Source: Mesobacillus foraminis
GTDB taxonomy: Bacteria; Bacillota; Bacilli; Bacillales; Cytobacillaceae
NCBI RefSeq assembly: GCF_004340465.1
Contig: NZ_SLVV01000011.1
Coordinates: 186,001-250,000, forward strand
DNA length: 64,000 bases
Reading direction: 5' to 3'
The position numbers were made by a program, and so were the translations under genes. The notes under the pieces were generated by a model. The model was not told where the DNA came from and searched no databases. It was given only the letters and a program-made list of their open reading frames with translations. Of the stretch, positions 1-9,828 are shown one piece after another. Numbering within the stretch: position 1 is the stretch's first letter; every line of letters starts with the position of its first letter.

Positions 1-1
1 A

Positions 2-622
2 GCCTCAGCTTTTGGTTTCTCGGGACAAAAATGTTCGGCAGGCTCCCGTGCCGTTGTCGTCGAAGAAGTTTACGACCAGGTGCTGAACCGCTCAATCGAA
101 CTGACCAAGCAGCTGACAGTTGGAAATCCGGATGATCCGGACACCTATATGGGACCGGTCATTGACCAAAGCGCATTTAATAAAATTATGGGGTACATCG
201 AGATTGGCAGGGAGGAAGGAGAGATTGTTGCCGGCGGTCACGGAGATGATACAAAAGGATACTTTATCCAGCCGACGATTATTGCCGGCCTTGATCCAAA
301 ATCCCGCATCATGCAGGAGGAAATATTCGGACCGGTTGTCGGCTTCAGCAGGGCTAGGGATTTCGACCATGCCCTTGAAATTGCCAATAATACCGAATAC
401 GGACTGACTGGTGCCGTCATAACTAGAAACCGTGAAAAAATTGAGAAGGCACGCGAGGATTTCCATGTCGGCAACCTTTATTTCAACCGGGGCTGTACCG
501 GAGCCATCGTTGGCTACCAGCCGTTTGGAGGATTCAACATGTCAGGCACTGACTCCAAAGCTGGAGGACCGGATTACCTGCTGCTTCATATGCAGGCAAA
601 AACAACTTCAGAATTATTTTAA
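2..622 (+). CDS. rocA: 1-pyrroline-5-carboxylate dehydrogenase, C-terminal part (cut by window edge)
   Basis: Oxidises 1-pyrroline-5-carboxylate (glutamate semialdehyde) to glutamate with NAD+, the last step of proline and arginine/ornithine degradation. The frame is open from base 2 and starts inside the aldehyde dehydrogenase active site: [12 protein letters not shown] contains the catalytic Cys. Further on are EEIFGPVVG and [15 protein letters not shown], typical of the family's C-terminal end. About 206 residues are present of a usual 515. The start codon and promoter lie outside the window. rocD follows after 80 bp on the same strand and rocG after that, so a shared arginine/ornithine catabolic operon is likely. 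Family call is secure; the choice of rocA over a proline-operon paralog rests on the neighbours. Confidence 0.93.
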   Translation, partial: ASAFGFSGQKCSAGSRAVVVEEVYDQVLNRSIELTKQLTVGNPDDPDTYMGPVIDQSAFNKIMGYIEIGREEGEIVAGGHGDDTKGYFIQPTIIAGLDPKSRIMQEEIFGPVVGFSRARDFDHALEIANNTEYGLTGAVITRNREKIEKAREDFHVGNLYFNRGCTGAIVGYQPFGGFNMSGTDSKAGGPDYLLLHMQAKTTSELF

Positions 623-702
623 AGGCTCCATAGCAGAAGGAAAAAGAGGGGTCCGAAGCACATCAAGGGCTCCTCGCAAACATCATTAGGAGGTCATTCA
701 AA

Positions 703-1902
703 ATGGCAAATGTGAATATATCAAAAAAGCTAATTGAAAAAACAGATAAATATGGAGCGAAAAACTATAACCCGCTGCCGATTGTGATCTCAAAGGCAGA
801 TGGAGTCTGGGTAGAGGATCCAGAGGGCCGAAGATATATGGATATGCTCAGTGCCTATTCGGCGGTGAACCAGGGGCATCGCCACCCGAAAATTATCCAG
901 GCGTTAAAGGATCAGGCAGACCGTGTTACTTTAACATCCCGCGCGTTCCATAATGACCAGCTTGGACCATGGTATGAAAAAATCTGCAAGCTGACCAACA
1001 AGGAAATGGCCCTGCCGATGAACACAGGAGCAGAGGCCGTTGAAACAGCTGTCAAAGCAGCGCGGCGCTGGGCTTACGATGTCAAGGGAGTGGCAGAAAA
1101 CCAGGCGGAGATCATCGCATGCATCGGCAATTTCCACGGACGTACCATGACAGCGGTATCCCTTTCTTCAGAGGAAGAATATAAGCGCGGTTTTGGACCG
1201 ATGCTTCCTGGAATTAAATTAATTTCGTATGGAGATATTGAAGCGTTAAAGGCAGCAATCACTCCAAACACGGCGGCCTTCCTGATAGAACCGATCCAGG
1301 GCGAAGCAGGTATAGTCATTCCTCGTGAAGGATTCATGAAAGAAGCTTACGAGCTTTGCAGGGAAAACAAGGTCCTGTTCATTGCTGATGAAATACAGGC
1401 TGGCCTTGGTCGCTCAGGGAAAATGTTTGCGTGTGAATGGGAAGATGTAGACCCGGACATGTATATCCTTGGCAAGGCGCTTGGAGGAGGAGTTTTCCCG
1501 ATTTCCTGCGTAGTGGCAAGTGAAGATATTCTTGGAGTTTTTAATCCGGGTTCCCATGGCTCGACGTTCGGGGGAAATCCAATGGCTTGTGCTGTATCAA
1601 TTGCGTCCCTCGTGGTTTTGGAGGAAGAAAAGCTGGCTGAACGTTCTCTTGAACTAGGAAACTACTTTGCAGACAAACTGAAGGAAATCTCCAATCCGAT
1701 AATCAAAGAAGTGCGTGGACGGGGATTATTTATTGGGGTCGAGCTGCACGAACCTGCAAGGAAATATTGTGAAGCGCTTAAAGAAGAAGGTTTGCTCTGC
1801 AAAGAAACACATGATACAGTCATCCGATTTGCTCCTCCTTTAATTATTTCCAAAGAGGAACTCGACTGGGCTATTGAGCGTATTAATAAAATCTTTGGCT
1901 AA
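703..1902 (+). CDS. rocD: Ornithine aminotransferase
   Basis: PLP-dependent class III aminotransferase that converts ornithine and 2-oxoglutarate to glutamate semialdehyde and glutamate. The 399-residue length is the usual one. Visible features include the [15 protein letters not shown] segment with the cofactor-binding Asp, the [14 protein letters not shown] motif with the PLP Lys, and [13 protein letters not shown]. The ATG has an AGGAGG ribosome binding site 9 bases upstream. It lies between rocA and rocG, so the three genes carry ornithine through P5C to glutamate and 2-oxoglutarate. I see no separate promoter in the 80-bp gap to rocA. Confidence 0.95.
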   Translation: MANVNISKKLIEKTDKYGAKNYNPLPIVISKADGVWVEDPEGRRYMDMLSAYSAVNQGHRHPKIIQALKDQADRVTLTSRAFHNDQLGPWYEKICKLTNKEMALPMNTGAEAVETAVKAARRWAYDVKGVAENQAEIIACIGNFHGRTMTAVSLSSEEEYKRGFGPMLPGIKLISYGDIEALKAAITPNTAAFLIEPIQGEAGIVIPREGFMKEAYELCRENKVLFIADEIQAGLGRSGKMFACEWEDVDPDMYILGKALGGGVFPISCVVASEDILGVFNPGSHGSTFGGNPMACAVSIASLVVLEEEKLAERSLELGNYFADKLKEISNPIIKEVRGRGLFIGVELHEPARKYCEALKEEGLLCKETHDTVIRFAPPLIISKEELDWAIERINKIFG

Positions 1903-1945
1903 GATCATAAAATGCTATCTATTAAATTCATGATGAGGTGCAGGA

Positions 1946-3250
1946 ATGGGGAAGCAGGCAACGGCTGAAAAACAAATAAAAGCTGAAAAACAGTCAGAAA
2001 ACAAAATCGAGGAATCGCTTAATCTGCTGGCTTCAACGCAGATTGTCATCAAGGAAGCCCTTGGCAAGCTGGGCTACAATGAGGAAATGTATGAGCTTTT
2101 GAAGGAGCCGCTCAGGATGCTGACGGTCAGGATCCCGGTAAGGATGGACGATGGCAGTGTTGAAATTTTCACAGGTTACCGGGCTCAGCATAATGATGCA
2201 GTTGGGCCGACGAAAGGGGGAGTCCGGTTTCATCCCGAGGTTGACGAGGATGAAGTGAAAGCTTTGTCGATGTGGATGAGTCTAAAATGCGGGATTGCGG
2301 ATCTTCCTTACGGCGGCGGGAAAGGCGGAATCATTTGCGATCCCCGGCAGATGTCCCTTGGAGAGCTTGAACGTCTCAGCCGGGGCTATGTCCGGGCGAT
2401 CAGCCAGATTGTAGGCCCAACTAAGGATATCCCTGCACCGGACGTGTACACCAATTCACAGATCATGGCCTGGATGATGGATGAATACAGCCGCATCCGC
2501 GAATATGATTCCCCCGGATTCATCACTGGCAAGCCGCTGGTCCTTGGCGGTTCTCAAGGACGGGAAAAAGCCACTGCCCAGGGTGTCGTTATTTGCATCG
2601 AGCAGGCCGCTAAAAAGCGGGATATCACCATTGAAGGTGCCACTGTTGTCATTCAGGGTTTTGGAAATGCCGGCAGCTACCTGGCCAAGTTTTTGCATGA
2701 CGCCGGTGCGAAGGTAATCGGGATTTCGGATGCTTATGGAGCCCTGCATAATCCGGACGGCCTTGACATCGACTATTTGCTGGACCGGCGCGACAGCTTT
2801 GGCACAGTGACAAACCTGTTTGAACATACGATTACTAATGAAGAACTCCTTGAGCTTGAGTGTGATATATTGGTGCCTGCTGCGATTTCAAGCCAGATTA
2901 CCCACAAAAATGCCCACAAAATCAAGGCGTCCATTGTTGTGGAGGCTGCCAATGGGCCTACGACGCTGGAAGCTACAAAGATCCTGTCCGAGCGGGGCGT
3001 GCTTCTGGTTCCCGATGTATTGGCCAGTGCCGGAGGTGTCACGGTATCTTATTTTGAATGGGTCCAAAATAATCAGGGATTTTACTGGAGTGAAGAAGAG
3101 ATCAATGAAAAACTCAGAGCTGTCATTATAAAGTCATTTAATCATGTGTATAATACCGCTGAGCAGCGAAAAGTGAACATGCGACTCGCAGCGTATATGG
3201 TGGGTGCCCATAAAATGTCGGAAGCATCCAGGTTCAGAGGCTGGGTATAA
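1946..3250 (+). CDS. rocG: NAD-type glutamate dehydrogenase (catabolic)
   Basis: Deaminates glutamate to 2-oxoglutarate and ammonium. The 434 residues have the usual hexameric GDH layout: an N-terminal substrate domain with PYGGGKGGI (catalytic Lys) and [14 protein letters not shown], then a Rossmann domain with [15 protein letters not shown], and the C-terminal [18 protein letters not shown]. The N-terminus carries a Lys/Glu-rich extension of about 25 residues ([15 protein letters not shown]). Start ATG follows GAGGTG. It sits 43 bp after rocD and completes the arginine/ornithine route, so rocG is more likely than a gudB-type paralog. Coenzyme choice is assumed from the family. Confidence 0.9.
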   Translation: MGKQATAEKQIKAEKQSENKIEESLNLLASTQIVIKEALGKLGYNEEMYELLKEPLRMLTVRIPVRMDDGSVEIFTGYRAQHNDAVGPTKGGVRFHPEVDEDEVKALSMWMSLKCGIADLPYGGGKGGIICDPRQMSLGELERLSRGYVRAISQIVGPTKDIPAPDVYTNSQIMAWMMDEYSRIREYDSPGFITGKPLVLGGSQGREKATAQGVVICIEQAAKKRDITIEGATVVIQGFGNAGSYLAKFLHDAGAKVIGISDAYGALHNPDGLDIDYLLDRRDSFGTVTNLFEHTITNEELLELECDILVPAAISSQITHKNAHKIKASIVVEAANGPTTLEATKILSERGVLLVPDVLASAGGVTVSYFEWVQNNQGFYWSEEEINEKLRAVIIKSFNHVYNTAEQRKVNMRLAAYMVGAHKMSEASRFRGWV

Positions 3251-3453
3251 ACCACGCGGCTTCCTTAGAATCATCTTGCAAAGCCATTTACGCAAAGGCG
3301 TACCTGAACCTTTCGTGGTCTTCCAGATGCTGCGGCTATTAATGATTAGCATCCTTCATCCACCTGGAATGATCCGGGGGGATGACAATTTATAGGGATG
3401 TATCTTTTATAGACAAAAGATTATTCATTTTAAATACCAAGGAGGCATTAGCC

Positions 3454-3609
3454 GTGTGGGTACTTACGCATTATTCCGAAGCTGGCATAAAAATGTACGA
3501 GTTTGACAATAAAGAAGAGGCGAAAGAGAAATATAAGAATACACCTGGAAACAAAATCTTTTCCGAGGTCATTTACTTTACAGATTTTCCGGTGCCTGAG
3601 TTTGTATAA
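3454..3609 (+). CDS. Small conserved-type hypothetical protein (51 aa)
   Basis: A GTG start at 3454 is preceded by AAGGAGG at 3439-3445. This gives a 51-residue protein beginning MWVLTHYSEAGIKMYEFDN. The longer frame starting at 3382 has no ribosome binding site. The sequence alternates hydrophobic strands and charged turns (KEEAKEKYK, EVIYFTDFP) and looks like a small alpha/beta cytoplasmic protein. No function is recognised. The next feature is a bidirectional hairpin. Confidence 0.6.
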   Translation: MWVLTHYSEAGIKMYEFDNKEEAKEKYKNTPGNKIFSEVIYFTDFPVPEFV

Positions 3610-3691
3610 TGACTTCATTCTTATCAAGAGTCCTGCATTGGGGCGTCCTTGGTTTTAAACACCGCAGTAAACCAGATGCTTATAAAGGTGA

Positions 3692-3722
3692 AAAAAGCAG
3701 AGGAATTATCTCCTCTGCTTTT
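3692..3722. terminator. Bidirectional intrinsic terminator
   Basis: A perfect stem of AAAAGCAGAGGA with TCCTCTGCTTTT around a short loop, with A and T runs on both sides. It can end the small plus-strand gene and the minus-strand membrane gene at 3751. Confidence 0.8.
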
Positions 3723-3750
3723 CTGCTGTAATGGGGTTTAAATTAGAAGG

Positions 3751-4293
3751 TCATGCTCCCGCTGCCAAGTAGTTAAGAAGCTGTCCTTGAGTTTCTCCTA
3801 TCCTTTTAGAAAGGCAATATTTAAAAATAGACATTAAGATCATAAAAATAATCAAATTTTTCCAGTCCAATGACAGCCTTCCATTGTTTGGCTGAATGAT
3901 CCCGAAAGCTATAATGCTCCAGAACCATTTCTTCTCTGTCCATTTGAACCTGCTTGAACTCTCTTTGCCGTCCCGCTCCCTTTTTTTATTCTCGTATCTT
4001 GCCCAGATAACGATAATCAAAATATCCAGTACGGAGGATAGCGATATAGCTGTTAGCACAAAGGAATTTGACGGCCTCCACTGGTTGCTGGGCTCTAATT
4101 CTTTTTTCGCTTTTAACGCTTCATACTTTCCTAATTCCCTGCTAAACTCTTCTGTAATGCCAGGAGATGCAGGTTCCTGCTCATCAGTGATGCTAAAGGA
4201 GAAAGTAAAATAAAACAGGGAGGCTAATAAAACCAGATATGTTCCGAAAAAGATAAAGGCAAGCCTGCTGCTATTATGAGGGGTGGTTTTCAG
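3751..4293 (-). CDS. Four-helix membrane protein, unknown function, probable CTG start
   Basis: The frame continues well upstream of the first ATG/GTG/TTG candidate (GTG near 4059). Reading up to a CTG at 4293, preceded by AAAGGAGGT with 7-base spacing, gives 180 residues with no stop. The added N-terminus contains a clear membrane helix (LAFIFFGTYLVLLASLFYF) followed by an acidic, Pro-rich stretch. Three more hydrophobic helices follow (around SVLDILIIVIW, FWSIIAFGII and LIIFMILMSIF). No family is recognised. The CTG start is inferred from the ribosome binding site and the coherent helix. It could be wrong if the real start is the internal GTG. Confidence 0.6.
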   Translation of the reverse strand: MKTTPHNSSRLAFIFFGTYLVLLASLFYFTFSFSITDEQEPASPGITEEFSRELGKYEALKAKKELEPSNQWRPSNSFVLTAISLSSVLDILIIVIWARYENKKRERDGKESSSRFKWTEKKWFWSIIAFGIIQPNNGRLSLDWKNLIIFMILMSIFKYCLSKRIGETQGQLLNYLAAGA

Positions 4294-4440
4294 AAAGAGA
4301 ACCTCCTTTAGAAAAATATGGCAGTTGGTTTACTTCTATTTTAGCAACGGGAATACGGTGAAAATGCTGATAACCTTGACACTTTTATGAACTTTTTCTT
4401 GAGGGTATAACCTTTAGGCAGACAGTTTTTCTAAAAATAA

Positions 4441-4468
4441 TGAAACAGTTATGAGGGCAAAACGTCTA
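4441..4468 (+). promoter_or_regulatory. ECF-sigma-type promoter of the ypuA-like gene
   Basis: TGAAAC and CGTCTA are separated by 16 bases, the pattern of extracytoplasmic-function sigma promoters (SigW/SigM/SigX type). It is about 150 bp upstream of the DUF1002 gene. The B. subtilis homolog ypuA belongs to the SigM regulon, which supports the call. The rest of the gap 4294-4614 holds no gene that I can see. Confidence 0.6.
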
Positions 4469-4614
4469 TAATAGGCAGGGGGAAAAATAAAAGTTTCATA
4501 GTTCCACCTCAAGTGAAACAGTGGGAGTCAGACTGCGAGTGATATGATTAGTAGTCAAAGGGAAACAGCCCAGACCACCAGAAAAATGAATTCGTGGAAA
4601 AAGGAGAATCATCT

Positions 4615-5529
4615 ATGAGGTTAAGCAGTGTATTCAAGGGAGCTTTAATGCTTCTGATTATCTTGTTCTTTATGAATAATACAGTCTTGGTGAAGGCATC
4701 AAGCAATGATGAGGAAAGCATTAACGAAAAATATGGATTGCCAATTTTGGTTTACGGAGAAGCCCTGTCCGAGACACAAAAGGATGAAGTAAGGAAACTT
4801 CTAAAAGTGAATGATACAAGCAAGGTCAAGGAAATCACTGTGACAGGGGACGACCTGGTTCACTATATTAAAGGGGATCGTCACTCAAACATGTATTCTT
4901 CTGCTAAGATTACAAGAAAGGATACCGGAGAAGGACTGGTCATTAATCAGGTTACCCCAGAAAACATTACCGAGGTTACTGACGAGATGTACGCAAATGC
5001 CTTATTGACAGCTGGTATACAGGATGCAGTAGTTGATGTGGCATCTCCGGTAAAGGTCAGCGGACATTCCGCACTTGTTGGAATTTATAAGGCTTATGAT
5101 GAGGGGAAAGGCACTGAGCTCAGTGAGGAACGGACCGAGGTGGCTAATGAAGAGCTGAACCTGGCGACGGATCTGGCCAAAAAAGAAGGCATGGACCAAG
5201 ATAAGGTAAGCGAACTCCTTACAGAGATAAAAAAGGAAATTGCTGAACAGAATCCAGCCAGCAAAGAGGAAATAGAGAAAATTATTGACGAAAAGCTCAA
5301 AACCTTGGAAATTAGCCTAAGCGCCGAAGACCGGCAGCTGTTAATCGACCTGTTCGAAAAAATGAGAGATCTGAATATCAACTTTGATAACGTTAAAACC
5401 CAGCTTGAGAACCTTTCCCAGGACATACAGAAAAGGATTGATGAAGCGGTAGGGGATAAAGGGTTCCTTCAATCTGTATCAGATTTCTTTAAGGAATTGA
5501 TTGATAGCATAAAAAATATCTTTTCCTAG
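4615..5529 (+). CDS. YpuA-like DUF1002 exported protein
   Basis: A 304-residue exported protein: signal peptide (MRLSSVFKGALMLLIILFFMNNTVLVKAS), then a DUF1002 domain from about residue 40 to 200 (PILVYGEALSETQKDEV; the SGHSALVGIYKAYDE segment). The C-terminal part is charged and helical (EEIEKIIDEKLKTLE to QKRIDEAVGDK). It resembles B. subtilis YpuA, a cell-envelope protein of unknown activity. I chose ATG 4615, with AAAGGAGA 8 bases upstream, over the earlier GTG 4594, which lies within that ribosome binding region. An ECF-type promoter upstream points to induction by envelope stress. Confidence 0.8.
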   Translation: MRLSSVFKGALMLLIILFFMNNTVLVKASSNDEESINEKYGLPILVYGEALSETQKDEVRKLLKVNDTSKVKEITVTGDDLVHYIKGDRHSNMYSSAKITRKDTGEGLVINQVTPENITEVTDEMYANALLTAGIQDAVVDVASPVKVSGHSALVGIYKAYDEGKGTELSEERTEVANEELNLATDLAKKEGMDQDKVSELLTEIKKEIAEQNPASKEEIEKIIDEKLKTLEISLSAEDRQLLIDLFEKMRDLNINFDNVKTQLENLSQDIQKRIDEAVGDKGFLQSVSDFFKELIDSIKNIFS

Positions 5530-5564
5530 AAAGTTGCTGTAAAAACAATGGTTAACACAAAACA

Positions 5565-5606
5565 AAAACACCGGAGCGGAAAAAATCATCCCGTTCCGGT
5601 GTTTTA
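5565..5606. terminator. Bidirectional terminator between ypuA-like gene and uppP
   Basis: AAACACCGGA pairs with TCCGGTGTTT around an A-rich loop, with A and T runs outside. It lies between two convergent genes. Confidence 0.8.
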
Positions 5607-5607
5607 T

Positions 5608-6441
5608 TTAAAAGTAAAGTACATAGATTAGCAAGGCCAGGACAATTCGATAAATCGCGAAAGGCACAAGCTTGATTCGATTGATCAGCTTTAGGAAGAA
5701 TCGCATTGAAATCAGCGCAAAGACAAAAGCCGTAATAAATCCTGCAGCCAGGAACGGGAAGGCATCCAATGTGAAGTACTCCCAGTTTTTTAGCAGGGAT
5801 ATGAAACTCGCACCTGCCATAATCGGAACCGCCATGATAAAAGTAAAATCAGCAGCGGCACGGTGGCTCATACCGAGCAGGACTCCGCCGGATATCGTTG
5901 AACCGGAACGGGAAAACCCAGGCCAAAGAGAGAAGCATTGAATCAGTCCAACGGCAAAAGCCTTTTTGTAGGTGATTTGGTCAACAGTCTGGATCTGAGG
6001 ATTCTTGGCACCAAAATAATCAGCGAAAATCATGAAGATGGCCCCTACAACCAGCCCAATCAGGACGGTTTCAAGGGAGAATAAGTGCTCGTCAATATAA
6101 TCTTCAAACAGGACACCCAGCACGCCGGCAGGGATAAGCCCAACAATTACCTGGGAAAGCTTTAGACGAGTCTGAGATCCAGCAGCTTCCTTTCGCTTTC
6201 CCAACCCAAGCATTTCAATGAATCGGTTTCGGAAGATAATGACTACAGCAAGGATAGACCCAAGCTGGATAACAACCTTAAAAGTATTTGCAGCGTATTT
6301 CCCTAATATATCCTGAGATTGAAGCCACATATCATCAACGATAATCATGTGCCCTGTTGAGGAAACAGGAGCGAATTCTGTTAAACCTTCGACCATACCC
6401 AAAATGACCGCTTTTATAATATCAAAAAAGTCAATTGTCAT
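5608..6441 (-). CDS. uppP: Undecaprenyl-diphosphatase (BacA/UppP type)
   Basis: Membrane enzyme that dephosphorylates undecaprenyl diphosphate and so recycles the lipid carrier for peptidoglycan and teichoic acid synthesis. Overproduction of this family gives bacitracin resistance. The 277-residue protein is strongly hydrophobic. It carries the two family signatures: GMVEGLTEFAPVSSTGHM near the N-terminus (catalytic Glu-rich motif) and PGFSRSGSTISGG in the middle. Start ATG has AAAAGGAGA upstream. It is monocistronic. Confidence 0.93.
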   Translation of the reverse strand: MTIDFFDIIKAVILGMVEGLTEFAPVSSTGHMIIVDDMWLQSQDILGKYAANTFKVVIQLGSILAVVIIFRNRFIEMLGLGKRKEAAGSQTRLKLSQVIVGLIPAGVLGVLFEDYIDEHLFSLETVLIGLVVGAIFMIFADYFGAKNPQIQTVDQITYKKAFAVGLIQCFSLWPGFSRSGSTISGGVLLGMSHRAAADFTFIMAVPIMAGASFISLLKNWEYFTLDAFPFLAAGFITAFVFALISMRFFLKLINRIKLVPFAIYRIVLALLIYVLYF

Positions 6442-6565
6442 AGGCTCTCCTTTTTACTTTATAAATTAATTTATTTTGTAATAGATTGGGAGAAAAATAG
6501 CGGCTCCCAAACAAAAACCCACCCTAAGAAGTATAAACAATAAGCATGTAAGAATCAATGCAATA

Positions 6566-6597
6566 AAAAAAACAGCCCCTAATGGGACTGCTGATGG
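6566..6597 (-). terminator. Probable adhE terminator
   Basis: On the minus strand CAGCAGTCCC and GGGGCTG form an imperfect stem followed by a long T run (plus-strand A run 6566-6572), just after the adhE stop. Confidence 0.6.
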
Positions 6598-6608
6598 ATG
6601 AAGTGCAT

Positions 6609-9212
6609 TTAAACTCCTTTGAATGCCTGACGGTAGACCTCGGCGAGCTCGGTTACAAGAGGCAGCTTAGGATTGGCCGTGGTACATTGGTCCTCAAAGG
6701 CACGTTCTGCCAGATAATCGACCTTGCTTTCAAACTCAGCCTTATCGACTCCGTTTGCTTCAATGCTCATTGGGATATTCAGTTCCTGAGCGAGCCTGAT
6801 GACAGCCTGGATCAGGCTCTCAACGCCTTCTTCCGTAGTTCTGGCTGGCAAACCAAGCGTCCTTGCAATCTCGGCGTAACGCTTGTCGGCGATGAAGTGC
6901 TCATATTTAGGGAAAGCTGTAAATTTTGTTGGCTTCGCAGCATTGTATCGAATAACATGCGGCATCAGGATCGTATTGGAGCGGCCATGGGCAATATGGA
7001 ATTCTGCACCAAGCTTATGCGCCAGACTATGGTTGATGCCAAGGAAAGCGTTGGCAAAGGCCATGCCGGCTATGGTAGAAGCGTTGTGCATCTTTTCTCG
7101 TGCGAGTTCATCGCTGCCATCACGGTAAGCCCTTGGCAAGTATTCAAATACAAGCTGGATTGCCTTGATGGCAAGCCCGTCAGTATAATCGTTCGCCATT
7201 ACGGATACATAGGCCTCGATTGCGTGAGTCAGGACGTCCATTCCAGTATCAGCTGTTACTGTCTTAGGAACTGTCATGACAAACTGAGGGTCAATAATAG
7301 CTACATCCGGTGTCAGTTCGTAATCGGCCAATGGATACTTGATATTGGCATTTTTATCAGTAATGACGGCGAAAGAAGTTACTTCAGAACCCGTTCCGGA
7401 AGTAGTCGGGATGGCAACGAATTGTGCTTTTTGACCCAGTTTTGGATATTTGACCACACGCTTCCTGATATCCAGGAATTTTTGTTTCAGGCCATGGAAA
7501 TCAGCATCCGGGTATTCATAGAAGAGCCACATTCCTTTTGCAGCATCCATTGCTGACCCTCCGCCTAAGGCAATGATAACGTCCGGCTGGAAGTTTGCCA
7601 TCATTTCGGCACCCTTCATGACTGTCTCAATGCTTGGATCCGGTTCAACATCGGAGAAGATTTCACAGTGGACATAGTCAGGGCGCTTTCTCAGATAATA
7701 GAGTACTTTATCCACATAGCCCAGCTTCACCATGCCGGGGTCTGTCACAATTAATGCCTTTGAGATGTTCGGCATCTTCGCAAGGTACTGAGTTGAGTTC
7801 TTTTCGAAATAAACCCTTGATGGGACTTTAAACCACTGCATATTGGCATTCCTTCTCGCGATTTTTTTTATGTTGATTAAGTGAATGGACCCAACATTGG
7901 TTGATACAGAGTTGCCGCCGTATGTTCCGCAGCCAAGGGTCAGGGATGGCATGTAGGCATTGTAGATGTCGCCTATTGCTCCCTGGGAAGAAGGAGCGTT
8001 GACAATAATCCTCCCGGCCTTCATTTTCAGTCCGTATTCCCTTATGACATCCTGGTTCGTAGTATGAATCACGGCAGAGTGGCCGAGCCCGCCGAATTCA
8101 AGCATTTCCTGGGCCCTTTCCATGCCTTCTTCCAGATTACCAGCTTTGTAGCATGCGAGCACAGGACTCAACTTCTCGCGGGACAGCGGAAATTGTGGGC
8201 CTACGCCTTCCAGTTCTGCAATCAGGATTTTTGTATCTTCAGGTACACTGACACCGGCCATATCAGCAATTCTCCAGGCGGGCATCCCGACAATATCCGC
8301 GTTGACCGCACAGGTATTTTCGTTGATGACAAGCTTTTCAACCTTCAGTTTTTCCTCAGGGTTCAAGAAGTAGCATTTGTTGGCTGTCAATTCCCTCTTC
8401 ACTTCTGTATAGATTTCCTTATCAATGATGACAGCCTGCTCAGAGGCACAGATCATTCCGTTGTCAAATGTCTTTGATAAAATCAAGTCATTTACTGCCC
8501 GCTGGACATTGGCTGATTTTTCAATATAGCATGGAACATTTCCTGGTCCTACTCCAAGGGCGGGTTTACCGGAGCTGTATGCTGATTTCACCATTCCGGA
8601 TCCTCCGGTTGCAAGGATCAGGGAAACATTATGATGGTTCATCAGTGCTTGCGTTGCAGCCACGGATGGCGCCTCAATCCATTGGATACAGTTTTCCGGA
8701 GCACCGGCTTTGATTGCTGCATCCCTTACAACTCTGGCAGCCTCACTGCTGCATCTTTGGGCTGATGGGTGGAAGGCAAAGATGATGGGATTCCTGGTTT
8801 TAATTGAGATCAAGGCTTTGAACATGGTGGTTGAGGTAGGGTTGGTAACCGGCGTGACGCCTGCTATTACGCCTACAGGCTCCGCTACTTCCAGGATGCC
8901 TTCATGTTCATTTTCATTGATGATTCCGACGGTTTTATCGTACTTGATGTTGTGGTAGACATATTCAGTAGAGAACATATTTTTGATAATTTTATCTTCG
9001 TAGACGCCCCGCTTGGTTTCTTCTATTGCAAGCCTGGCAAGGGGCATATGCTGGTCAAGCCCGGCAAGAGCCATTTCCTTCATAATGTCATCAATCATTT
9101 CCTGTGTGAATCCGCGGAAATCTTCCAGGGCTTTCAACCCTTTATTCACCAAACCATCAATCATTTCGGATACATCCTGCTTCTCTTTTAAAACCTTTTC
9201 GTCTACAGCCAT
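6609..9212 (-). CDS. adhE: Bifunctional acetaldehyde-CoA/alcohol dehydrogenase
   Basis: Reduces acetyl-CoA to acetaldehyde and then ethanol, re-oxidising NADH during fermentation. The 867-residue fusion has the usual length. Residues 1-440 form a CoA-acylating aldehyde dehydrogenase (catalytic Cys255 in [19 protein letters not shown]). Residues 450-867 form an iron alcohol dehydrogenase ([11 protein letters not shown], the [15 protein letters not shown] metal-binding His segment, [14 protein letters not shown]). AdhE normally assembles into spirosomes. The ATG follows GGAGGGA. A Rex-type site lies 23 bp upstream of the start, which fits induction at high NADH/NAD ratio. Confidence 0.96.
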   Translation of the reverse strand: MAVDEKVLKEKQDVSEMIDGLVNKGLKALEDFRGFTQEMIDDIMKEMALAGLDQHMPLARLAIEETKRGVYEDKIIKNMFSTEYVYHNIKYDKTVGIINENEHEGILEVAEPVGVIAGVTPVTNPTSTTMFKALISIKTRNPIIFAFHPSAQRCSSEAARVVRDAAIKAGAPENCIQWIEAPSVAATQALMNHHNVSLILATGGSGMVKSAYSSGKPALGVGPGNVPCYIEKSANVQRAVNDLILSKTFDNGMICASEQAVIIDKEIYTEVKRELTANKCYFLNPEEKLKVEKLVINENTCAVNADIVGMPAWRIADMAGVSVPEDTKILIAELEGVGPQFPLSREKLSPVLACYKAGNLEEGMERAQEMLEFGGLGHSAVIHTTNQDVIREYGLKMKAGRIIVNAPSSQGAIGDIYNAYMPSLTLGCGTYGGNSVSTNVGSIHLINIKKIARRNANMQWFKVPSRVYFEKNSTQYLAKMPNISKALIVTDPGMVKLGYVDKVLYYLRKRPDYVHCEIFSDVEPDPSIETVMKGAEMMANFQPDVIIALGGGSAMDAAKGMWLFYEYPDADFHGLKQKFLDIRKRVVKYPKLGQKAQFVAIPTTSGTGSEVTSFAVITDKNANIKYPLADYELTPDVAIIDPQFVMTVPKTVTADTGMDVLTHAIEAYVSVMANDYTDGLAIKAIQLVFEYLPRAYRDGSDELAREKMHNASTIAGMAFANAFLGINHSLAHKLGAEFHIAHGRSNTILMPHVIRYNAAKPTKFTAFPKYEHFIADKRYAEIARTLGLPARTTEEGVESLIQAVIRLAQELNIPMSIEANGVDKAEFESKVDYLAERAFEDQCTTANPKLPLVTELAEVYRQAFKGV

Positions 9213-9234
9213 CTTATTATCCCTCCATCTTATA

Positions 9235-9252
9235 TTGTGAAATTATTCACAT
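9235..9252 (-). promoter_or_regulatory. Rex-type operator of adhE
   Basis: TTGTGAAATTATTCACAT matches the Gram-positive Rex consensus TTGTGAA-N4-TTCACAA at every fixed position but the last. It lies 23 bp upstream of the adhE start. Rex is the NADH-sensing repressor of fermentation genes. Confidence 0.75.
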
Positions 9253-9272
9253 GATTAAGCAGAAAAACAAGG

Positions 9273-9500
9273 CTACTCACAAACCGGGTTTCTTGGTATC
9301 TTGTCAAAATAAATATCATTTGTGATCCGTGAGCATTTTTTCACAATGATGACAAAATTGACTGTCCAGATAACAGTGGGGATGTCTTCATTATCCTTAA
9401 ACATCATCGCTTCGAATTCATCGCCTACCATCTCTTCGAATGAATCGAGGGTGTATGTTTCAGTATCAGTTGAGAAGGGCTTCCATTCGCATAAGATCAT
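9273..9500 (-). CDS. Small hypothetical protein upstream of adhE (75 aa)
   Basis: ATG at 9500 with AAGGAG 8 bases upstream gives 75 residues starting MILCEWKPFSTDTETY. An acidic N-terminal half (DSFEEMVGDEFEAMMFKDNED) is followed by a hydrophobic segment (TVIWTVNFVIIVKK) and a basic end. The longer frame from 9605 has no ribosome binding site. It reads in the same direction as adhE, 60 bp ahead of it, with a second Rex-like site upstream. It may therefore be co-regulated. No family is recognised. Confidence 0.55.
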   Translation of the reverse strand: MILCEWKPFSTDTETYTLDSFEEMVGDEFEAMMFKDNEDIPTVIWTVNFVIIVKKCSRITNDIYFDKIPRNPVCE

Positions 9501-9559
9501 GTTTTTCACTCCTTGTGTTCTTTCTTGATTTAAATATACCATGAACCATACATAATAGT

Positions 9560-9577
9560 TTGTGAAGTATTGAACAA
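9560..9577 (-). promoter_or_regulatory. Second Rex-like site
   Basis: TTGTGAAGTATTGAACAA has a perfect left Rex half site and two mismatches in the right half. It is 60 bp upstream of the small gene that precedes adhE. Next to it, 9591-9604, reads TGAAAGCGCTCTAT on the minus strand, a partial cre match. Confidence 0.5.
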
Positions 9578-9828
9578 AGTATGTCTGTTTATAGAGCGCT
9601 TTCACGCAACGATCTAGTTCCGGTATGTCTGTGTTCCCGGGATAGCATTTTCTAACAGGCTGTTATTTTAGGATAATGAATGCTGCAGTCAAAATCCTTG
9701 TGGGCAATTCTATATGAACACGCGCAGAATAGAGCCGTTGTTCTTTTTGCTTTTTTCTGAATTTATACTAAAAAAACATGGCTTTTCATCTATAATAGAA
9801 TTAGAAGCAGGGGAGGGAGTGAGAACAA

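Noticed and set aside
6582-7556. 324-codon plus-strand frame antisense to adhE
   Set aside because: adhE is unmistakable on the other strand. This frame has a low-plausibility composition and no ribosome binding site.
9712-9735. Possible PlcR box ahead of the regulator (TATGAACACGCGCAGAATA)
   Set aside because: The right half lacks CATA, so it does not fit TATGNAN4TNCATA. The DNA site of this PlcR-like protein may differ, but I cannot show one.
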